Shown in pieces: positions 22,734 to 35,370 of a DNA stretch of 64,000 nucleotides. Position numbers and translations under genes: made by a program. Source of the DNA: Polytrichum commune (taxonomy: Eukaryota; Streptophyta; Polytrichopsida; Polytrichales; Polytrichaceae). Every line of letters starts with the position of its first letter. Position 1 is the first letter of the stretch. The stretch covers positions 21,700,001 through 21,764,000 of the forward strand of contig OX485809.1 of assembly GCA_950295325.1 (NCBI GenBank). The letters are read 5' to 3'. The notes below the pieces were generated by a model. It ran no database searches, was not told the origin of the DNA, and worked only from the letters and a program-made list of their open reading frames with translations.

Positions 22734-24934
22734 GGAGTTCAACAACAACTTCAAGCAAGATGGTGAGGATACGAATTTATGTGGGCAAAAAGATTTTTTT
22801 TGCATACGAACATATCTCCTATAGGTTTGTGGTTGGCTCATTCATCTCAAAGAGTGCCTCACCAAACCAATTTACGGTTTTTGAAGTCAAGTTTAAATGT
22901 CAAATAAAGTAGAACATAATATTATTCCATTATTATCAACCATTTCGTTCAAAAAACATTAATGACAGTGCTTCACCCGAGTTTATCATGCCAAATTTGT
23001 TGGTAAGGGAGAATAAGCATGTATAGTTTCGAATAGAATTCGGCATATTCTTGGTCCCACCAAGTACACAATACTAGTTGGATAATGTTATGAAAAGCAA
23101 GTTGCATGCTACGTACATTTGTCATGTTGTTTTCATCTGTTGAATGAGAGGTAAAACTGCTCATGGTTTTCTTCTCACACCCTATTTGTGTGGAGAAGAG
23201 AACATGGTGAGTTGTGACTTCAAAATTCAATTGTATTGCTAGGACCATGTTGGGCATGTCAATTAGGCTTTGTTTTTATTTATCATTTGGATATAAACAA
23301 CAGGGGTTACTTTGCAATTCCACAATTGTTGGGCAGGTGTGAGACAACATGATGGGACTCGTAGGATGATTTTTAGTGCGTGGGTTGGGGTGCAATTAGT
23401 GATGCAACCCTCACACAGATTGACTTCCGTTTAAATTCTAAAAAATTCACACATTGCAGAGTTGGAGGGACTTGACATTAAATTTTCATAACATCAATGC
23501 AATAGAGCTCAAAGTATAATTTAACCCCTCAATGATCAAGTGACCAATTTCAGCCAATTTCCAATTTTAAACCCATGAATGGCCTGCCTAAGTATATCCA
23601 AATGACCAAAAATATCCCCAGAAACCTGCAAAGTTGTGCAGACAAACAATACAACACCCACTCAATTTTTTCTCTCACAAACAGAAAGACACACACACGC
23701 GCGCGCGCATTTGGGCAAAATCTGTGACCTGTGTACTTTTTGAAAGCCATACCATACATTGCCTTCCCTGGGCAGGGCCAATTTCCAAGCAGGTGTGTGG
23801 GGGATTTTCATGTATGGATGATTGGATTTGATGTGGAACTCTCATCTTAAATCCTAATGACTAAAGAATGTGTAGGATTACTAGTGACATTGTGGCCAAA
23901 ACATCAAATCCATTCTTCAAACCATTTGTTTGGGTTTGGTGTAAAAATTGTGAAGTGTGTATGTGCAATTGCAGGGCATGATCGAGCTTTCGTCATTGCA
24001 AGGTTTCTAAAAAATCCAAATTACAAAGTACATTTTGGCATGGGTGAGCAGTTTTTGGAAAATTCACATGCATTGAACAAGGCACTGGTTGTACTTTTTG
24101 CAAGATTCATTGACTAAGATGCCAGAATATCGCCCCAATTGTATTCTTTTCTGAGTGAAATCCACCTCCCCATTACATTTTAAGTATTATCCAACAACTG
24201 TGAGAACATGAACAGCTCAAATCTTTACAGAATTTCTCAACTTATATGCCTTCATATCCATAGAATTCAATTACAAGTGGACAGTTGAAGCAATGTTCTT
24301 TTCAATGCTTGGCTCTACAAAGCACACTATTCTGACAGCAACCAATGTCATCAAAACATTCAAGTAAAGTGGACAGATACTCTGATTTTGAAACAAGATG
24401 AATGAGGCTGCCATCTTAAGATTAGAAATTTCACTTTTTGTAAATAGACACACTCACTTTCGACCACAGCTTGCAATAAGCACATTGCTTTTGTGATACC
24501 TACCCCAATCCCTCCCCCTTCTTGAGTAAGTGTCCTCATCCTCTCTTCTACTTAAAGATCTAACATATAATCTATGATATACACACTCTACAAAGTAGCA
24601 GAAAACTACATGGTAGAATCACGCAAATGCATGAATCGCCTACATCTTTCATAACTTGTGTATGGAATTGCAGTCTGGCAGGGTTATCTAGAGTCGAGAT
24701 ATCTACTTGGAAGTAAAGAGAGACCTAGTAGGATTGAGAAAGAGAAGTTCTTAGCTGTTAGCTGTTAGCTATTGGTATGTGCAATCATACGAAATGACAA
24801 TATCATTTTCGAAAATGTCTCTTTTCCATACCCTATTATGATAATATAGGCATCTGTGGAGACGGGCGATAAGGCTGTTGTAACGGACACAATCAACTAT
24901 ATGAAGGAGGTGAATAGAGCAAAAGTGAAGGGAT
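22734..24934. other. Intergenic region downstream of the DA1-like gene
   Basis: The part nearest 24,934 should hold the 3' untranslated region of the DA1-like gene; I could not fix a polyadenylation signal. A (CA)n/(CG)n microsatellite lies at about 23,689-23,709. No other gene is seen. Confidence 0.45.
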
Positions 24935-27900
24935 CTATGAACGGAGGATTTTCCCAGTTTGTCTCAAATGATTAAGTGTGGTGCTCAGACCATAGGCTTT
25001 GGCTGCTTTATAAGCCGTTCTAAACCCATCCCCGTAAATGGGTGATGAGTCGGTCTCGATCTGGTGTAAGAAAAATTCACCCAAGCGCTGGTGAGTGCCA
25101 CCACTTCGGCCCTTCCTCGTCATTTTCTCTAACTCATCTGTTAACCATATGTGAGCAATCACTTGACAAATGCCCTCCTCTATCTCGTTATCCAGATTTG
25201 GGAAATGACCTGCATGAAACATCAGGACATTCAATTTAAACCACATATTTCACACTCTCAAAAAGGATCACAGATCGCTCATAGACCAAAGGTTGGAGGA
25301 CTAGATACTGTGTGTAGGAAATTATAGCAAATAACTTTGATGATTATATGCTGCTTGGTCCAAAATGTAAGGGTCCAGGTTAGATCTCAAGATACACTTA
25401 AGGTAGATGTGCCTAAATCAAACAAACAATAGTTTGGACACCTATATTTGAGTAGTTTGTGGTTAGGTGTGGATCCAAGAACTAGCACTAAAACGGCATG
25501 TTTTTAAAAGAGATTGGACTACTTTTATGCTAACCATTCTAGGCTCAATTGTCAACGTGATTGAGGGGACCTATATGACCACTAATGAGCACAAGAATCT
25601 TCAGTTTGGTAATGAATAAGATATTCATGAGCTCCAAGAATTTATAAGGCAAATGGCACACATGATTTTAATTTGCTAATCATCTTGCACTAATTGCATG
25701 TTTTGTATCCTACGAGAAGTTAGTGCAGGGAGAAAAATATCCATCTAAGGTACACCTACCTTAGAGTATTTAATTTTACCTCGCTTTGCAAGGTCTAAGA
25801 AGATGATCTGATCATTCCCCCATTTTAGAACAAGCATAATTAGCAAGGTCTGGTGTGAGGAGGTCCTTCTTGTGTAAAGAGATTATATAATTAGCCACAA
25901 GAGTAAATGTGTAGATGCTTACCATCAAGACGAAGCCATGCATGCATCAGCTCATGTGCCAAAATGGACCCTGTCAGTAGCCTGCAATTTCCCCACATCC
26001 CTGTAGATGAGAAACTACATGATAGACTTGTATAACTACCAGACTATGCGGTGGTTAAGGCCACATCTCTACCAACACAATAAGGAACTAATGTAGCTAA
26101 ATGAAGTGTTTGGACGAGTGAGGAGTACAGATGCAAGGATATAGGAAGCTGGTGAATAATCACTCACCTAGGTAAGCCGTAGAGGACTAGAATGGCAGTA
26201 ACCTCACAATGGCGTGTTAGCTTCCTGATCTCTGTATTGTGATGTAGTGGATACCCACCATAACCATCCGCATGATTACCCAAGACCTGTAATTGAAACC
26301 AACTCAATATCATAAGGTCTATTGAGGTTAAAGGCACTACAGCATAAAGAGACCTCTGCAACTTCAACTTTTAAGTATGTAGATCCTTGAACAAGTTGTG
26401 AGAACTGGTGATGAATCAGTTGATGAATAAGCAGAAGTTTAAAAGACCTAGAAATTGACATGGTACATACCGTGGTGATGGTTTGCTCTTCTGAGAGGCA
26501 CAACCCTCTAGTTTCTGGGGCATGAGTATGTCCCTGCAACAAACAATGATACAAGTTCAGTGCATGACGTGGACTAAAGGTTAAGCAGATTAAAAAAATT
26601 AAAAAAACAAAAAAAAACAGTGGTGTTATTTGTGGAACATTTGATTGGACCGCAAATCTGATGTCAGATAGTTAGTCAACATGACTTTTTCAAAAAGAAA
26701 GAAACAGAGCAGCGGGACCAATGAAACCAGAAGATATCTTGAATTTTATTAAAGGTCGTGAGAAACATGAGTGAAGGAACTTACATCTTTTTCGAGTTCA
26801 CGTGCATTATTGAGGGCGGTCCTCTCCACCAAGAGCATGGGGACTTCCTGTGCAATGGGCATATTCATTGTTTTGTAGAACTTCAAAATTTCTCGGTATA
26901 AAGGTTGGCACTCCATTGTGTCCTTTACTCTTGACTCATTGCATTCAGCACATAGCCTCCTACCATCTTCAAGAGCGATGTATTGTTGATGAACAGGCTG
27001 CAAGAAACAATGGTCTTTTCAAAAGATAGAACCTCCAAAACAGTACCTCTCCAAGTGCCATCATCAACAGTCTACTATTGTTGAGTTTCTACATTGTGGG
27101 TATCTACACAAAAAATTGAGAAGCAATGTAAAAGACACAAATTCTTTAGTGCTCTAAAAATCATTGGAGGAAAAAGAGGATCGGTTGAAACCCATCATAT
27201 ATTTCAATCTTCTGGTGTTCATTCTTACAATAATTTGCATACCAAAGTGGAATTCTTATAAGTGCCCCAGAACCTTCACTTTGGGACAGGACCATGAGAC
27301 TGTATCTTTGGGCTCATATGAGTGGAGTACATTCTGAGGTAAGTCAACAAGACAATATCAAAGAAAGTTGATGGTGTATGCAGATAGCATAAACATATGT
27401 ATACATGTTGAAGTGCAAAGGTAGGTTCTGTATCAAGAAAGGCATTTACAAGTAGCTGCAAACAAGCTTAAACTACAGAGACACCAGAACATACCTCAAT
27501 GCGATCACAGCTGCAACATCTTTTTCTTCCATCCCTTTCATGTGATGGGCAGTACTTTTGATCCCAGAATGGATGGGAGCGATACTCGATCAACCCTTGA
27601 GAATTTGGAGGAATCTGCAAGCACAAAGGTCAATATAGATGTATTCCAATTGAGACTTGTTGGTATATTTCCAAGATTACTGGAAGCCAAGCTGTAACTT
27701 TATCTAATATATTATATATTTTGACCTTAGATACCTTACTGCACAACTTGAAAACCACTTCAGTTACTAGAGGTATTATGAAGGCAAGAAAGTTGCTTAC
27801 AAAATCATGGCAGATCTCGCACTTCGGATGGAACACCCCCTTGTAACAGTCGCGATGATAAGGCTCATTTCCTTGTACAGAAAACTGTGCACCCAAAAGC

Positions 27901-29699
27901 AGTATGTGAGCTACATAGAAACTCTATTTGCTGAGATTCCCAGTTCAGCAGAACTAGCTGCACAAGGATTTCATTTTCCTCTTGGTTGAAAATACCGCAA
28001 GCTGACTTGATTTGTGCTGATTATAGTCCAGGTGGCATACTGTAATGTGGAGTGTCACTTGGACTAGGATATCCTAAACTTCATATACATAGAACCACCT
28101 CAGAGAGGAAAGCGGTTTAGGAATCGATTTGAAACATAACATGGGGAATTAAAGATCAATTACCTCACGATCTACAATAGACTTGTGGCAGTAGCGGCAG
28201 CAAAAGCAAGATGGATGCCAGTTTTGATTCAGGCAAGCCAAGAATCTCCCAAACCCAAGTTGCTTGTGACATCCAGCACATGTTGACATTCCAGCCGATC
28301 TGTCCCCACACATCCCCCACATGCTATGATTTCAGGTGCATGACACAGTCCTACTAGCAAAAATATACGTGTATATATAAATATCAGATTTCAGACAGTC
28401 AGCAGGGTGTTATCCATGTTAATATATTTGAGAGAGCCTGACCTTGGTGTGGCTGCCATAACAGGGCCTGGTGGTGCAATCACAGACATGCCATACGGTG
28501 CTGGATACTGCAGGCTCAGTGTCTCTTGCATAGCACGTGCCAAATCCTCCCCATCAGAGTCATTATCCTCATACCTGCCTGAATATCCCATCATCCACAG
28601 CTCCATGACATAAGAAACAAGCTATTGACGCTGGCCATTTAAAAATCATCTTGGCTTGCCAATTCTCTAATAGAATGCTTTACAGGAAAAGCCTGTCAAT
28701 CCCAAAGCAAGCAAGACAATAGAGTTCAACTTTAACTCAATGGGACTTTTTGTTGGGAGTTGGTCCACTATGATTTTCAAATGATTGTTTTGCATACTAT
28801 ATCAATGATTTCTTTCCACTAGTAGTGCATGCTCAGAGGTAGCGTTTGATTCTGAATGAAGAGCAACATAATACGGTTCATTGAGGGCCAAGCTCATTTT
28901 AGCACCTCTTGGCATGCCAAAACGAGTTTGATCCTCAATGGACCGATATAGAATGTTCTTCGTTCAAACTTCCATACTATCTCCAAGCATCCGCCACAAA
29001 CTTACTGAACATGGAAGGTGTTGATGTATGCAAAACAACCAACTCCCAACCAGAAGTCATCTTAGGTTAGAGGATAATTCTAATAAGCGGCTGAAAGGTG
29101 GCGGCCTTTTACCGTAGTAATCATGTGGTGGCGCTTCCTTCCTGGGCAGGTCCTCTTCCCATCGTCTTCCGGCAGAGTATGAGTTGCTAGCACCACCATA
29201 GTGATTCTCATACCTGTGACCATCATGGGACCTGTCGTCCTCATGCTTATGACCTCTGTCATCATATGAGTTGCTACCACTGTGGCCGCTGTGGCTTGGA
29301 TACATACCGGCATATGGATCCTGTTGCAATTCATTAATGTCAATATCATGTCTAACATGAGGAAGGCATCCACAAAGCCACCTGATCTCTAAGTGCCATG
29401 CCAACAGTCATGTGACAATATCATCACTGGACAACACAGAGTAGTGATGTCCGCCAGTGATGATATTTTCACAATACCAAGTGCCAGCAATCTTGAGTAC
29501 AACAATGCTATCAATGTATGATACAGTGGATTACCTCAAAGATTGAAGGTCCTCGCCAAGCAACATAACCAGAACCAGAACTCGGCTCGTATGATCCAGG
29601 ACCACCAGACATACCATTTCTTGGGTACTCATAGTACTCGTGCTCACCATACTGGCGGATCTCTCCTGACCCAAAAATCTTGTCTATCCACTTCGACAT
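24935..29699 (-). CDS. DA1: DA1-family ubiquitin-activated peptidase (UIM, LIM, HExxH), 11 coding exons
   Basis: Exons (minus strand, 5' to 3'): 29,535-29,699; 29,113-29,320; 28,443-28,578; 28,164-28,299; 27,801-27,884; 27,495-27,614; 26,785-26,997; 26,471-26,533; 26,168-26,286; 25,923-25,981; 24,935-25,209. They sum to 1,578 nt, 525 codons plus TAG, with every intron GT-AG and every phase consistent. Residues 56-124 are rich in Ser, His, Gly and Asp. One ubiquitin-interacting motif lies at about 133-148 ([13 protein letters not shown]). A LIM domain has ligands C177, C180, H198, C201, C204, C207, H225 and C228; a second, LIM-like zinc region runs from C237 to C302. The peptidase motif HELMH is at 424-428, followed by the conserved [10 protein letters not shown]. 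Known DA1 proteins limit organ and seed growth by cleaving growth regulators after mono-ubiquitination. The length is close to Arabidopsis DA1, but I see one UIM where that protein has two. The start is the first ATG after a UTR intron acceptor. It appears intact and functional. Confidence 0.95.
25400..25762 (+). mobile_element. Family A MITE inside DA1-like intron 10
   Basis: A complete copy beginning AGGTAGATGTGCCTAAATC (after TTA) and ending TACACCTACCT (before TAG), so the flanks read TA on both sides. It lies wholly inside the 713-bp last intron (25,210-25,922) and makes up half of it. It is inserted antisense to the gene. No transposase is encoded. TA duplication suits Tc1/mariner-type elements, but the ends do not match the usual Stowaway consensus. 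Confidence 0.85.
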
Positions 29700-32100
29700 G
29701 TTTGCTGTTTTGCAGTTTTGACCTGCACAGAAAAAACTTGGTTCTCATTAGACCGGTCAACAGTTACAGAGGCAGTGATGGAGGAGCACTGCTTCATCAC
29801 AAGATTGCAAGATCGTGAGACTGTTCCAAGCCCTTATCTAAGCTAAGCAACTGATTGAATGAGGTATGTGCAGCCCTAAGAAATTATGTCTCGACTGGGA
29901 CACATGGAAAGTGCTTGAATTACTCGGCTTGCAGGATTTAAGCCCAAGGAGTGTTAGATTGAACAAAGCCTCTCACCTTTTCCTACGACTTTCGCAATTC
30001 CTGGCCTCTGCTTGATCTAAGATGCGTTTAATCCAAAATTTTGATGTGTTTGTATGCTCATCACCCCTGTTTCTCTGGCAGGACAGTGACGTTTGTGTCC
30101 GTAATCATCTACAAAATTGGAAGGAAGAGGTGGTTTTAGTGTGTAGCTGCAGAAATATTGACAGAATAAGTTTTACCCTAAAACATAAAGTGTGATCTTA
30201 AACGAAAGATATTGGAAAGTGGCGCTTCATGGATTTAATGAGGGCATGATAGCTTTGGAATAGAGAAGGCAGATTTTAAAACCATTCCTGAGATTAGTCA
30301 TAGTCAGATCCAATGAATTTAGATGATCCCCTTTCACTGTATGCAAAACACCCAATTGGGATGCAATTTACCAGTGATCTAGTAGTACAACGGAGGGAGC
30401 TGCAGCTCAAGCAAGATGCTGAACGCCATTTGTCGAGATGGATACGTCAAAATCTATCCTTTGCTGCGCTCCAGCTCCCTCATCTTTGATATTGCCACAT
30501 CCAGACCCCATCATCTTTGCCTCCAGAACCCTTGGCAGAATGATTAAGGAGCTCCAGTATGCCCACCAGGCAAAGACAAGAAATCTGCAATCACGACAAA
30601 TTCATCTGAGCTTCCACAATTCCATTTCCGTCACCACAAACTCTAACAACGCAGAGTGTGTCAAAAACAGCTGCATTGCTTAACCCCATTCATTACAGTC
30701 GCACTCAATGCAACACTCAAAACTACTCAAGAAATGGAATAGTCCATGTGTATCCATGTGTTTACACACAACACACGATTCCACCCATTTAATGCCCATC
30801 GTAGTGAATTCTAAAATCAAATCTGTCACAGGATTCACAGAATATAACAAAACCCAAACTCATATGAAATAATACCAATATGTTGCAATAAACTACCCTC
30901 ATAAGACAGCAACATGGCCTCTCCCTCTCTCCCTCTCGAATAGGAATCTTCTGATAGCATCTCCTCCCCATACTATCTCCGACCCATTTCCAACACATGC
31001 GTACAGATTCCAATCTCACATATAGCGTCACAGTCCACATGCGACCCAAATTCAAGTTAGCCAAAAATTCATCCACCATACCCCAATGGGGTTATTGTGT
31101 CAAACGACCTCTCGGGTGCAATTTTCACTCGCTCAATTTCTCCTGTTCCTCGCTTCTGAACCTCTATGTTTTCCTAGGTGCACTTCATAGCCAAATTCAC
31201 CCTCGTGAGCTCACCATCAGCACACACAAAAGAATCTTTCACTTCCCATCTCATGTGCAATAATCCGCCTGTGGTGATGAGTCAGACATGTACAGATAGA
31301 GAGACGCCATGCTCACTTCCCGGCGCCTAATAAGAGTGGCTACCAACATGCACCACTCATGTCAACAACTCGCTGACCAAGTCAACCATCCTCCATATCT
31401 CAGCTGGACAGGCCACAAGATGCTAAGCTACTAGAAGAGTAAGAAGTCAGAAAGGTTGGGGTTTGCGATCAAAACCTCCAGTATGACGGTCGGGTGGGTG
31501 GGTGGGAGTCGAAGTCGAAGTTGCTGTCGAAGCCGGAGTTGGTGGAAGCTTTGTTGGTTCCAGAATTGGATGGGGTTACCAAAATTGATATCTGCTCCGA
31601 GATCACTGTGACGCTGATGAGGGACAGTGGGTGAAGATGGGCACAGAAAACACCAAGATAAACAATTCTATGGAGCTCCTGAGCATCCTCTTGGCCCCAA
31701 CGCCGATATGCTTGATGTGTAAAGGAGAAAGAACTACTATGGCCTGACTCACCACCCAGTTGGGCTTGGACATACACTGAACTCTCACAAAACACGGAGC
31801 CGGACCGTCCTCCACAGATTATGCACGAGGCCGGTATCAAAGGAAAGAAACCAAAAAGGGCTGTAGATAGCCTGCGCCGATCCAATCCTGTACGCAACTC
31901 CCAAGGCTCTCTCTCTCTCGTTCTCCCTCTCCCTTAATCCCCCCCCCCCCCCCTTCCTGCCGGATGCACCGAATTCCAACCGACCCTCCAAAGCAGAAAA
32001 GAACTTGCCGAAGAAACAAACCCCAACCCCAACCCCAACCCCAACCCAAATCCTGCCAAGGCCCACACCACCTCGCTTATCTTAACTTAAGCCCACAGTT
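29700..32100 (-). other. 5' untranslated region and leader intron of DA1-like gene
   Basis: Just upstream of the ATG, the minus strand reads a pyrimidine tract then TGTGCAG/GTCAAAAC, a good acceptor with exon start at 29,722. The matching donor is not certain. The best consensus I see is GGGTG/GTGAGTCA at 31,753/31,752, which would give a leader intron of about 2.0 kb. The putative first exon then holds a (CT)n/(GA)n tract (31,905-31,920), a C15 run (31,939-31,953) and (CCCCAA)n at 32,023-32,047, typical of plant leaders. No protein-coding gene is supported within this interval. Confidence 0.5.
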
Positions 32101-32930
32101 GGCGATGATGATGATGATGATGTCGTCCCAAAAGCCGAAAGTTGGCAACGATCGAGCGTCTTGTGAAGGAGCAATAGTACCAGCCGGGGAGCTTCGATTG
32201 AGAGCGTGAGAAATAATAATGCAGGAGACACTACTCCTCAGCGACATCCCATGCCCGCCCAACACAACAGCCAGGTGCAGGTCAAGTTCGCATCGAAGTG
32301 CGCACGGGAAGTTGGAACGAAAAGACAAAAAGCAAAGCAAACAAGCACACCTTGCTTGTTAACTTATTACTTGTTTACTTCTGAAGCTTACTCCTCGCCT
32401 TCGAGTTTACAATGAAGCTCAATAAGTTACTACTACTACTACTACAGCGACTCTGTTGGTGTTGGTGTTGGTGTTGGTGTTGATGTTGATTCCCTTGGCT
32501 CCCCGGTCCGCGTCCAGGCTCCTCCCGATCGCCGGAGCTTGGCGGGTCGCACCGATGATGTGAAACCTACAGTCCGGATGAATGATCCCTCCTTAACTTA
32601 TTACTTACCAGCCCGGTCGATGAGGCCACTCCGTCGTACCCGGTCAGTCCATCTCGCGACACAAGTTACAGCATTCGCGGAGCCAAAGGCGGGCGGGCGG
32701 CGACGATTGGTCGGAGGCAGCGACGGACGCCCCGCGGGTCCCAGTTGCGCGTCACTGCACTCGCCACCGTCGCCGATAGCTCGCCATAGCTCGCCTCGCA
32801 ATCACAACCTCCGACCCAGACTCTTCCTGCCTGCCCAGGGACCCGTGTGACGCGGCCGCGCGTCCGCGGCCGTCTCTGTGGTTCGGTTTCGGTTTGCGTT
32901 TGCTTTTGTGGCCATTTGCTGACGTCGACG
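32101..32930 (-). promoter_or_regulatory. CpG-rich promoter-like patch upstream of DA1-like gene
   Basis: From about 32,490 to 32,930 the sequence is strongly G+C- and CpG-rich (including GCGGCCGC near 32,852), unlike anything else in the window, where CpG is sparse. Microsatellites flank it: (ATG)n at 32,105-32,122, (ACT)n at 32,429-32,445 and (TTGGTG)n at 32,456-32,485. Position and composition suit an unmethylated promoter or first exon for the minus-strand DA1-like gene. A divergent plus-strand transcript cannot be excluded, though no coding exon follows. Transcription start was not identified. Confidence 0.55.
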
Positions 32931-33149
32931 CCGCCCAACTAATAAGTACATAGCTTGTACAACAACCGGCGATGACGTGGATAAATCTCACTGGTTTATC
33001 GTTTCCCTCATTGTTCAGTACACAATATAAGGCATTTAGTGGCACCAGTTCTATTTGTCTTGCTCATTTGTAAACCGCCCGTGTAGTGTCACCCACACTA
33101 AATGAGAAACCTTACGTCATTTGTCATTCTTTGTTAAAAAAAAGAATTC

Positions 33150-33400
33150 AGGCATTAAGGATTCACATGTTGCAATTATTGTCACTCGCTAACCGATTTT
33201 CATCCAAATATCCAAGTCATTCATGACAATATTGCATCGCAAACATGTTAGGATGTGAAATATACTGGACTTTGTAGATATTTCATCATAGAATTGTACG
33301 TTGGGATGAAAGTACTTGTAAACTTATTCATAAGAAGTGTGGCCCGTTTAAAAAGTTTCTTCGATGACATAAAATATAATATTCAGTGCAATGTACTAAT
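33150..33400. repeat. Dispersed repeat F, copy 2
   Basis: Partner of 13,500-13,745, with 'tgttaggatgtgaaatatac', 'agtacttgtaaacttattca' and 'taagaagtg'. Just outside, 33,077-33,100 has 'tagtgtcacccacactaaat', again recalling family G ends. Confidence 0.7.
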
Positions 33401-33967
33401 CAGTCCTATTCATATTGGCCACAGTGATTTCTAGAGCCCACACTAACTCTTATATTGAGAATTAGTGTGGACCACATCACTTGTTTTCTATGGAAATTAA
33501 TTTGGGTGATTGATCTTCTTTTTTCCTATAATTAATATCCAATGTGTTGGTCGAAAGTTTTTATGAAAGCCTAGGGAAAAAGTTTGGGGTCTTTGGACTT
33601 GTGTCAATTATTTCTACATTGATTTTCCACCCACAATAATAAGACTATTTGATGTAGTGTTCCAATTAGCGAACATTGGGACGAAATTGTAAGAAAGTAG
33701 GAAGGGGGGGATTGTGTTGCTGGTATCCGTATATTGGGTTGGAGGCAAAATTTTGGGTTTTCAATCAAAACAAGGTTATAGTGTTTCATCTCATTTACTG
33801 TGGCCCCGCTTTATTCATCATTGGCCCTATTCAATGTCTTGCAATCACTAGGTCGGCATTGGAGAGGGTATCATATGTCACTCGGAGCTACATGACAAAT
33901 CGTAAAAATCACGTTGATCAACAAGTCATGTCATATTTTCAATTCCATGTCAAATCAAATGTTTACT
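33401..33967. other. Intergenic stretch with a small inverted repeat
   Basis: 'cacactaactc' and 'gaattagtgtg' at about 33,438-33,470 form a short inverted repeat. The open frame at 33,676-33,969 has no recognisable family pattern. Confidence 0.4.
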
Positions 33968-34360
33968 AAGGTGAGTGGGCCTTGATCATGCATTCTTTTC
34001 TCTCTTTGCACCCATTTTTTGTACTAGGATTATAAAACACACAGTCGATACAAGGTGATTAGCAAGTACAAATAGTGCCCATATCATGTTCTTCGTAATC
34101 TTTGGTGTTTCTATGGTTATCATATTCATTATCAAAGTGGAGATTCTTGTGCTTGTATAGTTCCCCTCCCCCCAACTGCCCACATACATAAAAAGAACAT
34201 TACGTTGAGCCTAGATTGGTTTATTATGATCTAGACATGTGTTTCCAAATTTTTGTAAAAGATACGTCGTTGGTGTCCATTCTTAGATCCACACTTAATC
34301 ACACATCACTCAAATTACATGTGTCCACATTATGGGGGTTAAAATAGCACGCGTCTACAT
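33968..34360 (-). mobile_element. Family A MITE, diverged
   Basis: Reverse-strand copy starting AGGTGAGTGGG (after TA) and ending near CGCGTCTACA. Interior landmarks are 'actaggattataaaacacac', 'caaggtgattagcaa', 'aaagtggagattcttgtgct' and 'gacatgtgtttccaaat'. The ends are more worn than in the best copies. Confidence 0.7.
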
Positions 34361-34994
34361 TAATATCGTATATTTCTTTAGTTTCAAAACCATCTTCTCT
34401 TGTCATGTGTACGTTCATATGGAAACTAATATGGGCCCATGTTGTCCCAACCTCTCACATCCGTACATATGACACATCACTGCCCCCACCTTCCTAGAAT
34501 GATGGAGAACAATGTAGAACAGTGGGGTGACAACCTCACCACCACCACCACCGCATTGTCTATTTTATATAGATATAAAAATCTCAACATTGCATTGTTT
34601 GTTCCGAAAACCAAATCTCGGAGACCATGAAACTTTCTAAAAATACTTGTTAAATAATGCTATGATGTTGGAAGTACAAGGTTTAGTTGGAAACAAGGTA
34701 TATGTGAATCATTTCAATGTTGGTAGTTGTATACTTTATACTTTATGCCACAAGTTACCACACCTAGTTCAACAAATTACAAGACATGACCAAGCAGTTG
34801 CCTTTTGAACATTGGATAGGATACACCTTTCGGTGTAGTTATGGCGGGGCACATTGATATTGAGGAAAGCGTTTTTCACGAGTTAGAAGTCTTCATAGTG
34901 TGGAGATATTTTTAGGTTCGAAAGATCGTAGGTGCAAGTGATTCGTGGTACATTGTCTCATGGATAAGTAACTAACTTACAATTTGGTGATTTA
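34361..34994. other. Intergenic stretch
   Basis: Contains a (CCA)n tract at about 34,537-34,552. No gene or RNA recognised. Confidence 0.4.
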
Positions 34995-35370
34995 AAGGTA
35001 GATGTACTTGAATCAAACATATAAATCATTTGACAGGCTATATTTGATTGGTGTGTGGTTGAGTGTGGCTCTAAGAATGGACACCAAAAAGACACATGTT
35101 TAAAAGAGGTTAAACGACGTGCTCAAAATGTGCTAATCTTTCTAGGTTCAATGATCAACTTGATTGGAGGGACGTATGTGATCACATAACAAGCATGCAG
35201 ACCTTCATTTTGATAGTGAATAAAATATTCATACAAGCGTGAAAATTACTAGGCGGATGGTTACAAGCATAATTTGGATTTGCTAATAATCTTGCACTGA
35301 ACTATGTGCTTCTAATCTTGCAAGAAGTGGGTGCATATAGAAATGTATTTGGATAACATGTATCTACCTT
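34995..35370 (+). mobile_element. Family A MITE, near-complete
   Basis: Starts AAGGTAGATGTACTTGAATC and ends ACATGTATCTACCTT, giving inverted ends. The interior follows the family A order: 'gtgtggttgagtgtggctc', 'acatgtttaaaagagg', 'ctaggttcaatgatcaactt', 'gatagtgaataa' and 'gaagtgggtgca'. TA flanks are not preserved here. It lies only 0.6 kb from the oppositely oriented copy at 33,968. Confidence 0.8.

Noticed and set aside
31469-31897. A 142-residue minus-strand open frame upstream of the DA1-like gene
   Set aside because: Low-complexity Ser/Thr/Asp content near the end comes from repeats, no domain is recognisable, and it overlaps the likely leader intron and first exon.
32023-32047. (CCCCAA)n as a telomere-type repeat
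   Set aside because: Only four to five units inside a gene leader, and plants use TTTAGGG-type telomeres. It is a simple microsatellite.
32539-32938. Open frames on both strands in the CpG-rich patch
   Set aside because: High G+C removes stop codons by chance. Composition is Arg/Pro/Gly-biased in all frames without a conserved motif.
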